A stretch of DNA of 64,000 bases from Culex pipiens pallens (lineage: Eukaryota > Arthropoda > Insecta > Diptera > Culicidae), in contig NC_068938.1 of NCBI RefSeq assembly GCF_016801865.2, positions 13,674,746-13,738,745 on the forward strand, read 5' to 3'. The position numbers and the translations under genes are program-made. Position 1 is the stretch's first letter. Each line of letters begins with the position of its first letter. A model generated the notes under the pieces. It had not been told where the DNA came from and did not search any database. It saw only the letters and a program-made list of their open reading frames with translations. This document shows, one piece after another, positions 22,491 to 34,377 of this stretch.

Positions 22491-25120
22491 CAGAAAAAAC
22501 CCTCAAAACAATCGATTGTTTTCCCCTAAGGGTTAACCGCTAGAACAAAGCTCGCAGTTTCCAAAATTCCTCCTTTGCCAACACAAACAAATTGCCAAAG
22601 AAAGTACAGCGAAATCCTCTTACCCGAAAGTCCAGCCCAAACTTGTATTGTGTGTATGCCACTGGTAGCAAACACACGGCTACTTACGGGTCCTTGAATG
22701 CACCGTCATCTTCACCGTTTTATAACACGAAAATTCCAGGAACGAAAGAGAGAGAGTTGCAGAAAGAAAGTGCATCGTCCTTTCCGTCAATGAGCGCAAA
22801 AAGGATTGTGAAGTGTTGAAGAGTTTTGCTGCGTCACGAGGGGAACGTGGAATGCAAGGGGCTGGAAAACGCAAAATTACCCAGCTGAATACACAGTTTA
22901 TTTAAGGTTGCATCGCATGTTCTTCTGCTTCTTTATGTTGAAGAGGTTGTTGGTGGAGGTGGCTAAACTCCTTCTAAGCCGTTCATCTTAGACTGCTTCT
23001 TGGCGGTGGGCTAGGAATTTTTTCTGAGGTTTTTTTTACTCTGTTTGAGCTTCTGAAGAAGCAGCTACTCCCTTTTTGAACACATGTTTGGTGATTGTTT
23101 GAACAGTTTTTGATTCAGTTTTCCTTAAAAAATCATTTTCTTAGAGTACAACTTTGTTTTCAAAATGTTGAACGGTGTTATCCATAACTGGAATAAAGTA
23201 GCATCCCGGAATAGATCACTAAATAGTTACTTCAACCGGAACAAGAACCAGATCCTAGCAACTAAATTGCGTTTCAAACTTGTCCAGTTCCTGACCGTGG
23301 GCGGCATCAATTCACATCTTAATGAACTCCAATCAACCAACCGTAGGATACTAAACTAGGCTGCAACATTCACCAAATTCTAGCTGGCTGCAGCAACAGC
23401 CTCATTTCTTCCCTGGCAAGATTAATGTTCCATCGTGGTGCATCATTCCCCGGATCAAGACCTCATCGTCGTCGTTCATCACCGTCCAACCCTCGGTGTG
23501 TATTTTCCAAGGCTTCGTTCGATTCTTTTACCGGAAGAGAGGCCCAAACATCAAAATTGCATTTGGTGCAACATGGTTTCATTGCTGCATGATGCTGCTG
23601 CTGCGTTGCTTCCGGGCGTTGGAGGCCCCTCTTTTTCGAGTCCAGAGAACAACACACGAACCGAGGGCCCAGGAAATTACTGATCTGGCCAAGGATCGAG
23701 CCTCATCCGAGCGGTGCCTGCCGGGCCGGGCCGGACCAGGAACACACGGAGTTTATTAAAAACTTGGCAAATAGCTAGTTTATTAGCAAATCCGGACCGA
23801 AGTTCCTGGCTCAGGATCTGGCTCGTTCGAGGTTCGAGGCTGCTGCAGCTAGGAACGGGCCGATTAAGGATGGAATCTTGCCCGGGAATGTTTGCACTGA
23901 CGAAGGATATTAGCTCCCGTTGCGGGGTACCGGAAATTTCATTTCGAACGATTAGAAGCTAATTGCGACTAGATTAAACTGGTTCGGGGGAAAGATTTAC
24001 TGCTTTAGTTTGTCGTGTTTCAGCGAAACAACATTAAACAAAATGTTGAAAATAAAAGTTTCAGCTAACTGCTTCTTTCCTTCAGTGTATTTAGACAAAC
24101 ATTCTTCAAACCATTCCCCACAACCTAAATTTCAAACTAAAACTGCACTCTTGCAGCCCTAAGGCCGTGGCTCTCCAACCGAGATGCATCTCTCATCGGT
24201 CAGACCGTGTTTCGCGGAAAACCAGTTTTCCCCCCAAAAAAAACCATCACTCCTCTCTACATGTTCTACACCTCACCGTATGGGAAATGTTCTTCAAATC
24301 CCGAACCTCGCTTATTTCCCTCTTTTCCCCTTTTTCCACCAAAACTCACCAGGCGAGATTCGCCGCCGCCGAGTGGAAAAATAGCCTGAGGCTTCAAACT
24401 TCAAAATTATTTAATTAAAATTTCAAACTGTAAATGAGAAACTAGACTCCTTCCTGGGTTTCGCTCCCAATGGATCTTGTACACAGCCCTTGCCCGCCCC
24501 CCTCCTTTTACCAATTACCACCCCTTTGGCACACACACACACACAAACACACACGTGTGTGTTCGTCTTCTTCCTCCTCCTCGAGGACTCAACACTCGTG
24601 AAAGCGTTTTGCTAAATGAACTGAGCGCAAAACACGAACACAACGATGTTCTGAAATATGTACCGAAAAGCCCCGTTCCCCAAGTTTGTGGACCCACGTG
24701 GATGTGCATCCTCAGCCACGTGGCACGCGGGGGTGGTTCCTTCTTCTCTATATTGGGATAGCGCGTGAAGCACAGCATCCAGTAATGAGAGAACGGCGAA
24801 CGGAGTATTGAGCAAAGTTTTTGCAACTTGGTGTGGAAAAGGGAGAGCGTGAGGGATGTGTAGTTTAGTATTGCAGATTGCAGCGATTTTTAGACAATCG
24901 TGCAACTTGTGGAAAGCTCTATACAAAAGTGCACACCTCAAACTACAGCAGAAAAAAACTGTCTAAGACACACACCCTAGTTCGAAACTGTTCTAAAGTG
25001 TTCGAAAGCAACAAAGCTCAGTCGAGACACGCACCACTCTAGGCGAGCGGGGGGGAGAAGGGGTAGGATTTCAAGTGTGCAAATATTTGGTGTGCAGTTA
25101 TGATTTGCAAGGGTGGAGAA
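22491..25120. other. Long GC-balanced unique island
   Basis: About 2.6 kb without transposon signatures, more GC-rich than its flanks, with CA/GT tracts near 24531-24568. Frames of 60-109 codons occur on both strands (for example 24612-24941 minus, 23165-23359 plus) but overlap each other and match no family that I know. It is a candidate regulatory stretch. Confidence 0.4.
24695..24722. promoter_or_regulatory. Pair of CACGTG E-boxes
   Basis: CACGTG occurs at 24695-24700 and 24717-24722, one about two helical turns from the other, in a GC-rich context. CACGTG is the core bound by bHLH-leucine zipper and circadian bHLH-PAS factors. The spacing is suggestive only. Confidence 0.25.
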
Positions 25121-27648
25121 TTTGGTGCAAAGTGTGCAATATTTCTCAATTAAAAGGTTATAAAGTTTTCATAAAAAAATTATTTTATTGAAAAAATTAT
25201 TTCAATGATAACCATTCAAAATGCCGTGTAATAACTAAAAATTACCAATTTATTAAATTTTCAATTTTTTTTTTTCAAGCATCATTCTCGAAATTTCGAA
25301 GCAAAAATTATCACAAAATTCTTTAAACATCATTACCGTTATACTACTTTCAAAAAATTTTACAACATCATTCCACTGATTTGTGGTTCCAAAATTACAA
25401 ATTTGTAAAAAGATTAAATAATCCATATTTATACATATAAAAAATTTCGATGGGTTTGTTCGAACGCGAATCAATTCAACACGGAACGTCAGATCGAGGT
25501 GCTCTTTGTTGCGTTGGGTTCGTATAAGTCCAAGGAAGATTCTAACGCTAACTAATTGACACTTTGGCCACTCTGGAACCGATTCCGGAAAATCTGCAGA
25601 TTGTGTGGGAAAAGCTGCGTAAAATCAAATTTTGATCTCAGGAGGCTGAATAAGCAAACAAGCTAGAAACGTCAGAAAACCAAAAGAGGGCAGGACGAAG
25701 TATGCCGGGAAAAGCTTGTTTAATATAAAATGCAACGTTTTAGAATAAATTTTGAGTTATTTACAAGAAAATTTACAAGTTTACAAAAATTATGTTTTGT
25801 CCTATTATTTTTTTTTGATTTTTTTTTATTCGAAGGAAAACATAACATTTCATTGCATATTGAAATTTTTAATTTTGTAAAAAAAAAGGCGGCTGATTTT
25901 CGGGCCGATTGTGAAAAGAGGGCGACATAAACTTTGAAATATTTGTAAAGGCCATATTAAAATTTTTGCTAGTTTAATAATGCAGAAAGAAACGTTATTC
26001 ACAGTATCCTTACATATTTCGTAAATTATGAAAGCGGCAGCTTGAAATAAAACTTGCATTGGCCTAAATAAGAATAATAAATTAAACAATACCTAAAATT
26101 TTCATCATAAGCCTGCATTTAAAGTTCAAAAAGATAAGTTTCTATATAGACACAAATATATTTCTAATCAAATAAATGTCGAACTCCAAAGCACTTTATT
26201 TATTAATAATTATTTAAACTTATCTTGTTATAAATATGATTTCCTAAATTTTACACAATTTAATTAGTATTCATCATAAGCTTGATAGTAAATTTCCAAA
26301 AACAAACTTTATTGATTACGGTAATTTTGAGGTTATATTCTGATACATTTTTTGTTCACTGCATCCAAAGAAGCAAGAAACAATAGATTTCAACTGTCAC
26401 TATTTTTGATTGGAATAAAAATATTTTTTTTTATTTAAATTTATAACAACAACAAATATTTAGAATAAAAACTTGAAACAAATTGAGTATTTTAAAATAA
26501 TAACACATCATTGATCAAAACTAGGGTGAGTGAATTTTTACGATTTCGCAGACAGCGTGAATCCGTGAAATGCCACAATTTCCCTGAAATCCCGCGAAAT
26601 TCAAGGATTATTTGGGAGATCAATGCATGAAAAAAATACAATTATTTTTTACAAATACGTTTGAAGCGCAAATTCGAATAAAAATTAAAAAATATGAATA
26701 TTGAAATTACAATCCAGAATTTTAACATTAAAATAAAAAAAAGTTGTTGGAAATTGCATAATATACTGGTCCAATTTGTTTGAAATCATTAGATTAAAAA
26801 AATCCATGCTTTGCAGAAACTTACTTTTGCGAAAAAAAAAAACTTTAAGCTGTGCTTTACATCAATTCACTGAAATTGAAAATATGTTTAAACGAACTCA
26901 AAAAAGTTAAAAATGATTATAAAAGCATGAGAATGTATTTTAAATTGTTTTCAGCTGATTGTTTTACAATTTATTTTGGAAATAAGTATACTCAAATCTA
27001 CATAAGATTTTATAAGCTTTTTAAGCATTTTTCACGCTCCGTGAATTTAAAAAAAAAATGTGTTTTTGGAAAGTGGTCCCCGCGAAAATAACATTTTTTA
27101 ATGTGAAATGTCACTAATCTTAATCATATCTTTTATATATCAATTGATAAAACAAACGTTAATTTTATTTTTTTGAAGACAACTATTCATTATTTAACAT
27201 TCACTAAACATTTCAAGTGTCAAATGTTCAAAGTTACCATTTTATATGAAAAACTGGCAAATATAAGGATTTTGTCCCCACCTTTCCAATATTCTTAAAA
27301 AAAAACAAATGTTGTTAGTTTCAGCCTTTACAAATTCATTACAAAAAAAACATTTTCAATTATCTGATACAACTATTAACTTAAAATAGCCAAAGTTTGG
27401 GAAAAAGCACTTTGTTAAACAACATAATTGATTAATTCCTAAATATTCAAGGCAGTAGCAATTATTACCTTGAACACTTTGAAACTTCAAAAAAAATTGA
27501 GCCGCGTACTGAAAAAAATCTTAAACCCGTATAAAACTAAATTGTTATTTTCAAGAATTTTTGTTTTTGTTTAAGACAGTAGTTTGTTGTTAATTTTGTT
27601 TCGCTTTGGATTGATTTTTTTTTTAATTTTCTAATTTATGAGCTTATG
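25121..27648. other. AT-rich non-coding stretch
   Basis: Mostly AT-rich and featureless. Around 25485-25625 composition is balanced and short stop-interrupted frames read like decayed coding DNA (see findings). No repeat boundary is visible. Confidence 0.45.
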
Positions 27649-27913
27649 CATCCATATATTTAGAATAGCAATAAAATAGAAAGTGCTTGAATTCAAAAAT
27701 TTGAAATTCGACAAGAAATTCATTAATCTAAATAAGTAATGTTTTCAAGCCTTCGAAATTTTTATGATAGAAAAATCAAGCTATTATTTATCTATCGTAA
27801 AAATTTCGAAGGCTTTAAAAGATAATTTATTTAGATAAATAAATTTCTTGACGAATTTTAAATTTTTGAATTCTAGCAGTTTCTATTTTATTGCTATTCT
27901 AAAAATATGGATG
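27649..27913. mobile_element. 265-bp foldback element
   Basis: The left arm (27649-27776) and right arm (27787-27913) are inverted copies along almost their whole length. Both contain AGAATAGCAATAAAATAGAA, AATTCAAAAATTT and GCCTTCGAAATTTTTA. The loop is only about 10 bases. This is a typical long-hairpin MITE; I see no clear target duplication and no coding potential. Confidence 0.8.
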
Positions 27914-29180
27914 TACCTTTAAAATTTAAATGATTTTTCAAGTTTTACACTGCAAATAATTCGAAAATACTAAATTTATCACCCTACAATTCCACCTCTT
28001 CTTCCCGCTTTCCCAAAAACTACAGCGCACCACTTTCACTCGTGTTTGCCCGGTTAAATGGATGGGAAAAACACAAGAAAATACACAGTTTTCCTAGCTG
28101 GAAGCAACCAAAATGTACTACGCGAGCGTTCTTCCAAAACAAGATCAGAAGACTGAAAAAAAGAACAAGTAGAAGAAAAGAGTACACGAAAAAGTTGGAG
28201 CTCAGAACTTGACGAGCGCGTCGCGACGTCCTCAAGCGCCACCCACCTACACCTACCACCCCCGCTTTGTCTTTGTAAATATTTTAATTAAATTAAGCAA
28301 TTTTTTAATTTGCTTACTCCGGTTGGCAGTCGTGAATTTTTGATTGAGCTGAAAAGTTTGAGGCTGCTGCTGTTGACGCCGCGCGCGCACGGATTGCGGC
28401 ATGGCTTGAGTTTGAGGAAGTGTTAGATCTAGTTTAGAAAATTATTAATAAAAATTTTAAATTTAAATTTTTATCAAAAACATGAACTTATTCATATACT
28501 TATTAATCTTTTAATCTTTCTTTGTTATAAAAAGTATTTTTTAAGAGATTTAAATAACTTCAAAATTTAGTACTTTTTGTAACTCAGGTCATGCCAAGAC
28601 GACAACTCATTACAATCCCCTCCCACTTTTTCCCTCCTCCCACGTATCCTCAGCATCAGTGTCGAACAAACAAAGAAAAAGTAAAAGTTCCAAAAAGCGG
28701 GTTGAAAAAAGGGGTTTCACCTCCTCCCCCTCAGTAAAACGTGTGCGGGATGTGTTTGACAGTTTTTGCCAATTAGGCGTATCAGCAGTGATTAAATTTC
28801 TCCACAATCCGTTACGTCGTCCTCGGCTTCAGGGTCGTCCCGGAATCCTTCCCTTACACCAACAAACATCCCCCGGCTGGCGTAGCACCACCCTCCGGGA
28901 TCGATTTAATAAGGAAACAGAAATTTTCCAACACCCTCGTACTCCTCTCCCAATTGGCGGTAGAGTGGCCAGAAGGGACACGCCAATCGAAAAAAAAGAG
29001 CAAAAGGGTTCAAACCAATTTTTCACGTGAGTTATTGATTTTCCTCCACCCATCGAGCAGTTCAGGGTTGGTCAAAACGCCACGCCATGGCCCGATGTGT
29101 GCCCGTCTGACCAAACTATGGCAATAGATCCTGGCCTTGTCAATGGTGGTTGGTAGGGTGGTTGTTACACGGTGAAAAAT
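27914..29180. other. GC-balanced islands with short AT-rich gap
   Basis: Unique-looking islands at about 27990-28440 and 28590-29170 are separated by AT-rich DNA. A 123-codon plus frame (28659-29030) overlaps minus frames and is Lys/Arg/Ser-rich with no recognised domain. No exon is supported. Confidence 0.4.
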
Positions 29181-29899
29181 CTTGTTTCTTGTTTCTTGTT
29201 TCTTGTTTCTTGTTTCTTGTTTCTTGTTTCTTGTTTCTTGTTTCTTGTTTCTTGTTTCTTGTTTCTTGTTTCTTGTTTCTTGTTTCTTGTTTCTTGTTTC
29301 TTGTTTCTTGTTTCTTGTTTCTTGTTTCTTGTTTCTTGTTTCTTGTTTCTTGTTTCTTGTTTCTTGTTTCTTGTTTCTTGTTTCTTGTTTCTTGTTTCTT
29401 GTTTCTTGTTTCTAGTTTCTAGTTTCTTGTTTCTTGTTTCTTGTTTCTTGTTTCTTGTTTCTTGTTTCTTGTTTCTTGTTTCTTGTTTCTTGTTTCTTGT
29501 TACTTGTTTCTTGTTTCTTGTTTCTTGTTTCTTGTTTCTTGTTTCTTGTTTCTTGTTTCTTGTTTCTTGTTTCTTGTTTCTTGTTTCTTGTTTCTTGTTT
29601 CTTGTTTCTTGTTTCTTGTTTCTTGTTTCTTGTTTCTTGTTTCTTGTTTCTTGTTTCTTGTTTCTTGTTTCTTGTTTCTTGTTTCTTGTTTCTTGTTTCT
29701 TGTTTCTTGTTTCTTGTTTCTTGTTTCTTGTTTCTTGTTTCTTGTTTCTTGTTTCTTGTTTCTTGTTTCTTGTTTCTTGTTTCTTGTTTCTTGTTTCTTG
29801 TTTCTTGTTTCTTGTTTCTTGTTTCTTGTTTCTTGTTTCTTGTTTCTTGTTTCTTGTTTCTTGTTTCTTGTTTCTTGTTTCTTGTTTCTTGTTTCTTGT
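29181..29899. repeat. (CTTGTTT)n array, about 103 copies
   Basis: An uninterrupted 7-bp tandem array of roughly 720 bases. The only deviations I see are two adjacent TCTAG units near 29412-29424 and one TTAC unit near 29500. Because 7 is not a multiple of 3, every frame reads the same 7-residue cycle (FLVSCFL), which explains open frames of up to 253 codons. They are not genes. Confidence 0.97.
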
Positions 29900-30004
29900 G
29901 TTTTTCTTTAATTTTGATTGTTCAAAAATGTAGTTGAAATATATTGGTTAAGTTATTTAATGGACAAAAAGTAAAAATACTTCTAAAAACCGGTTTACAA
30001 CAAC

Positions 30005-30240
30005 CCTCACCCAAAAAAGGGGTTAGGGAGTTACGACCACCAGCTCCGTCCAACTACGTGCACGTAGGTCGTACCGCCGGAGAATATCCCTGTCCATCCA
30101 GGTACGCTTTCCACTAACCAACAAACACAACGCAGCCGTAACGAGAGGAGCGCGGTTGATCACGAGACTCGAACCCAACTCAGGACCTGCCGGATTCAAC
30201 CAATAAAGCTGGACTAAAGTACTCTCGCCCCGCACACACT
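30005..30240 (-). mobile_element. tRNA-derived SINE-like sequence
   Basis: Read on the minus strand from about 30228, TAGTCCAGCTTTATTGG resembles a pol III A box (with a long D loop) and GGGTTCGAGTCTCGTG a B box, spaced as in a tRNA. About 150 bases of unrelated sequence follow, ending near a T run at about 30015-30020. I see no target duplication, so this is a likely old SINE or tRNA pseudogene. Confidence 0.45.
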
Positions 30241-30835
30241 CACACAGCATCCCATCCATCGGGCTTCGGCCAAAGGAAAGTAATGAAAAAATACCTTTCT
30301 ATCAAATATTTATCCCCCACCTCTCTCTCCTGTCCACTTTGTTTCCCCCTCCAGTCCAGCCGTTTTTTACCACTCGTATTTTATTTTATGATGATTTATT
30401 TAATAGATATTAATGCTCCCTTCGCTGGGTTCACCTCAACCCACCCCTGCCTGCAAACAGCTCCTGTTGAACAGGGACACTCCACGATGGTAGATGGTTT
30501 TTCCTACACCCTTCGTCCTTAAATCACTCTAAGCAGAACCGTCATCATCGTCATCGACCAGTAGTGGCACTAATAGTGATGGCGGTGTGTTCCGCCAATA
30601 CCATCGCAGTGAACCCCAGCAAGACCAGACTAGACAAACAGACCACACCGCGGCCACCAACCCACCTGGCCAGCAAACCAGACACCAACCATAACGCTGT
30701 CAACTAGGATGAGGATACCTGGTGATGGCGGTGGTCGAGGAGCAGTTTTACGTTTTACTATACAAGTTGATTGAAGGTGACAAAAAAGGGATAATCGGAG
30801 GCTGCAGGGAAGGAAAATAGTAGTTTATGCAACAA
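30241..30835. other. GC-balanced unique island
   Basis: Unique-looking DNA; a 79-codon plus frame (30283-30522) is unrecognised. Nothing else is seen. Confidence 0.4.
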
Positions 30836-31248
30836 GTTGCAAAAAGAGGATTTTTTCAGCACGAGTCGTACATTTATTCAACGAGGTTCACCGAGTTGGA
30901 TAAATACGACGAGTGCTGAAAAAATCAAGTTTTGCAACGAGTTCCATACAACATTTTTTGCAATTCCGAAAAACACCCATTGAGTGAAATTTTAAGTAAA
31001 ATTTTCACGTATTTTGTCAATAAATCGTTTAAATAAAAAAAATGTTGAAAAGTGTTACTTTTCGAAACAAGTGCTGAAAAGTTCAACTTTTCAGCACCCA
31101 TTTCAGTGCTGAAAAGTAGAACTTTTCAGCATTTATTTTGAAAAGTGTTGCTATTCGATTCTGTTATTTTTGGTACAGAAAAGTAGGCTATTTCGTCGTT
31201 CTAGAATGACAGGAAAAGTAAGTAGTTTCACGACGGAATTGCAAAAAA
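30836..31248 (+). mobile_element. Dispersed repeat family C, copy 2 (fuller copy)
   Basis: This copy begins with a hairpin (30836-30938) whose arms share GTTGCAAAA, TTTTTTCAGCAC, CGTA and ATTTAT with GTGCTGAAAAAATC and TTTTGCAAC. It then matches the copy at 12091-12422. Interior palindromes GCTGAAAAGTT/AACTTTTCAGC near 31072-31130 could fold into further hairpins. No coding frame. Confidence 0.85.
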
Positions 31249-32430
31249 TAACTTTATAGAGTGAAAAATGGTTACTGGCTCTAAAGTGGGAACATAACTT
31301 TTCTTATAAATCATGGGAATGAATCGAATTCTAATTTGTATTGATTTAAAGAGTGTAAAAAACTGTAAAAAATTATACATAATTTTATTCAAAACGCATT
31401 CATAAATTTTAAAGCTAAATAAAACTAATCTAGCTTAAGTTTCAATAATAGATTTTAAATGAAATTTTCAAAACTTATTTATATTTTGTAATTCTACGAT
31501 CAATTCATAACAAATCTTAGTAACTAAAACTGATTTTTTTTTTCTGGAATTCTGGATATTGTATAATATCTGAAAAATCTTGGCGACAATCTTGGCGTTT
31601 GCAGCAAGGTTCAAGTAAATGATAAAATAATAATACTAGTTCTGCAATTAAACAGTAAATCTGATGCTTGATTTGATTGCGAACTTAAATATCCTTAAAA
31701 AGTATTGACGTAGAATAACGTCTAAGCCGAAGGTATTGGAGCACCAAAATAATTATTATTAAAAAAAAATGCGTAACGTTGAAATTTTAATTTATCAAAT
31801 TCGAACAATTGATTGTAAACTATTTTAAAAATATTCTTTTACTCTCAAATTTGGAATTTTGGAAATTTTTTTACTCTCCAACATATTTTAAGATCTCTGA
31901 AAAAAAAATCAACTTTATAAATATATTGGAATAATATTTTTTCTTAAATTATTTTTTATTATTAGAATGAATTTTGAAACGAAAGAATCAGACCAGGTGC
32001 TTTTAGTTGCTGGTTATGTGCAACAATTTTATGAAAAACGATAACATCTATTTTTTTTTTGCTAGATTATGAAGATTAGGTTGTAATTCGAAAAATTATT
32101 GTAAAACAAGATTGTTTATTTCTAAATCATTCCTACCTGGCTGACAAAAAACATATCGTAATATTAACTAACTTTAAAAATTATGATTGTTTTCTGAAAA
32201 GTATAACACATGTTAGCTTGCGTTTAATATTTCAACATTTAAAACGGAAAGTGAACTTGCAACTGGACAAATTTTAATTCAATTAAATGTGTAAATACTT
32301 TTTTACCAGATTTTATCTCTTCCCAATTTAAAATCAAAGATTAGAATACAGTGACAACAATAAAATGAAAAGAAATTATAATTTTATTATTAAATACATC
32401 CCAAGTTACATTTTTAAACCAACTAGCCAC
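31249..32430. other. AT-rich non-coding stretch
   Basis: No recognisable gene or repeat. Confidence 0.5.
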
Positions 32431-32990
32431 CACCAAGTTTTATTAAGGTTTTATGTGGCATCTTGATTGCTTAATAGTTTTATTTGGGCATTCACCGCAA
32501 CCAATAAGCAAGAGCTAATTTATAGGTTCTAATAGGGTTTTATGCCTCGGACATAAAACCTTAAGACAATAAAAGCTAAATGGTTTCAATAAGGTTTTAT
32601 GAAAGTTTTAAGAGAGTCTTGAAACCCCATTGGCAATGTCATGGCAAACGATTTTATCGCATGCTTCTTTAAAACCAAGGGTGTTTTAGCTGTCAAGTGC
32701 CATTAGGCATGCAAAAGGTTAATTACAACCACAAGCTCCTGAAAAAGCTTTTAACGCGGCCAATAAAACCTATATGGCATAAGACGTTTGATGACGCATG
32801 AAATGTCAATTTTCCTGACTAGGTTTTAACAAAGGTTTTATCAAGGCTTTGAGGATGTTGTTAGGATTCATTTGTAAAGCCTTGAACTCCTAAGTAGGTT
32901 TTATAAATAGCCGTGACAACCTTTTGCGGAGGTCCTTTTGGGTTTTAACAGAGGTTTATCGGGGTTCTGAGGAGGCTGTTGCGACTTAGT
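32431..32990. repeat. GGTTTTAT-motif cluster
   Basis: A diverged repeat region in which AGGTTTTA, GGGTTTTA or the inverse TAAAACC recurs about every 20-60 bases, in both orientations. Examples lie near 32450, 32533, 32555, 32610, 32767, 32821, 32837, 32900 and 32939. It looks like an old internally repetitive element; the ends are not defined. Confidence 0.55.
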
Positions 32991-33480
32991 GCATCAAAAA
33001 TGCACCAATTCTCAACATGCGGTTATATCCATTCGATCACTTGGAATCTTTCTGCAAAATTTCAAAACCATGCTTAGTGAAAATGTATAATAATTTTAGA
33101 TTCAATTTAACAAAAAAAAAATACCTGAGTCTTAAAATGTGCATCGAAAAATTCAATTCTCAAATTAATTACATCTTTTTGTGATAATATATAGTTTCGC
33201 AGGCGAATTTCCATTACCTTATAAAGCTCAAATTTGGTCAGGTTTGATGATTTTATTTGAATTGTATTTTGAAAATTTTCAAGATGATCCAAATTGGCCC
33301 ACAAAATCCAACCTAATGTTTTAAACGTTTGGAAATTTTTACTGATACCAACGGCATTTTAAGCATTATTGTTTAAAACATTTAAACTAATATATATTTG
33401 TTAGAAACTATATTTAGCATCTGAGCAATTCTCCACCAAACCCGGAAATGGATTTTACTAAAATTGTTAATTTGGCTCAA
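32991..33480. other. AT-rich non-coding stretch
   Basis: Nothing specific seen. Confidence 0.4.
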
Positions 33481-34282
33481 AGTAATTTTGTGTCATAGGT
33501 TAACCCATAAAAGTCTCCATACAATTTTGGCAGCTTCGAAAATCAGTAACTTTTCAACGAATTTTTTATTGATTTGGTGTCTTCGGCAAAGTTGTAGGTA
33601 TTGATGAGGACTTTTATGAAAAATAGGTACACGAAAAAAAATCTTGCCGATTTTTTTACTAATTTTTTTTCACAAAAATTCAAATTTCCAAAATCCGTAT
33701 TTTTAATTAAAAAAACTCGCATCGCCATTAAGAAGTTTGAACCAAAATTTTGCCGACAAGCTATGATTTTTTTCTAAATAGTGATTTTTCGAAAAAAAAA
33801 TTAAATGTCGTACTTGTAATTTTTTTACCACATTTTTTATATGGAATCGAATTTGCTATCGAAAAGAACTTTACAAATATTTTAATCAAGTGCACCATTT
33901 TCAAAATAAAGCCATTTTAAGTTAAATTTTGTCCGAAAAATTCCGTTTTTTTTATATTTAAAAACACTGTCCATGATTGTCCATTTCTGAAAAAAAGAAT
34001 TGACGTCTTAAAGAAAAAGAAACAGGAAAATTGAAGTTTTCTAAGTCTAATCCAAACAACCTTCCAATTTCTAATGTCGATATCTCAGCAACTAATGGTC
34101 CGATTTTAAATGTTAATAAAATAAACATTCCAGATTTTTTTTCTGATCTTTTCGAAAACAATATTTTCAAAAAAATAATTAAGTGCAACATTTCAAAAGG
34201 GTGTAATATTAAATGTTTGACCCTTTTGAAATGTTAGTCTTGATAAAAAAAATTGAAAATATTTTATTCGAAAAGATCGGAA
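33481..34282. repeat. Dispersed repeat family E with terminal hairpin
   Basis: TGATTTGGTGTCTTCGGCAA followed by AGTTGTAGGTATTGATGAGG recurs in diverged form near 62005 and 63105 in this window. The right part is a hairpin with arms at 34142-34201 and 34221-34281 (AACATTTCAAAAGGG versus CCCTTTTGAAATGTT, and GATCTTTTCGAA versus TTCGAAAAGATC). I recall similar sequence as widespread in mosquitoes. No coding frame. Confidence 0.6.
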
Positions 34283-34300
34283 AATTTCACGAATGTTTCA

Positions 34301-34377
34301 ACTCTACTCGATTATTCGGAAATTTGATTACTCGAAGTTTTTTTTTCCGAGGACTTCAAATAATCGAGTTTGGACTG
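34301..34377. mobile_element. Short family B (pogo-like) palindromic element
   Basis: CTACTCGATTATTCGG and TAATCGAGTTTGGACTG face each other across about 40 bases, with TA after the right end (34378-34379). It matches the termini of the longer family B copies, so this is an end-to-end deletion derivative. Confidence 0.6.

Noticed and set aside
29172..29937. 253-codon FLVSCFL-repeat frame
   Set aside because: Translation of the 7-bp array; the same cycle appears in all three plus frames.
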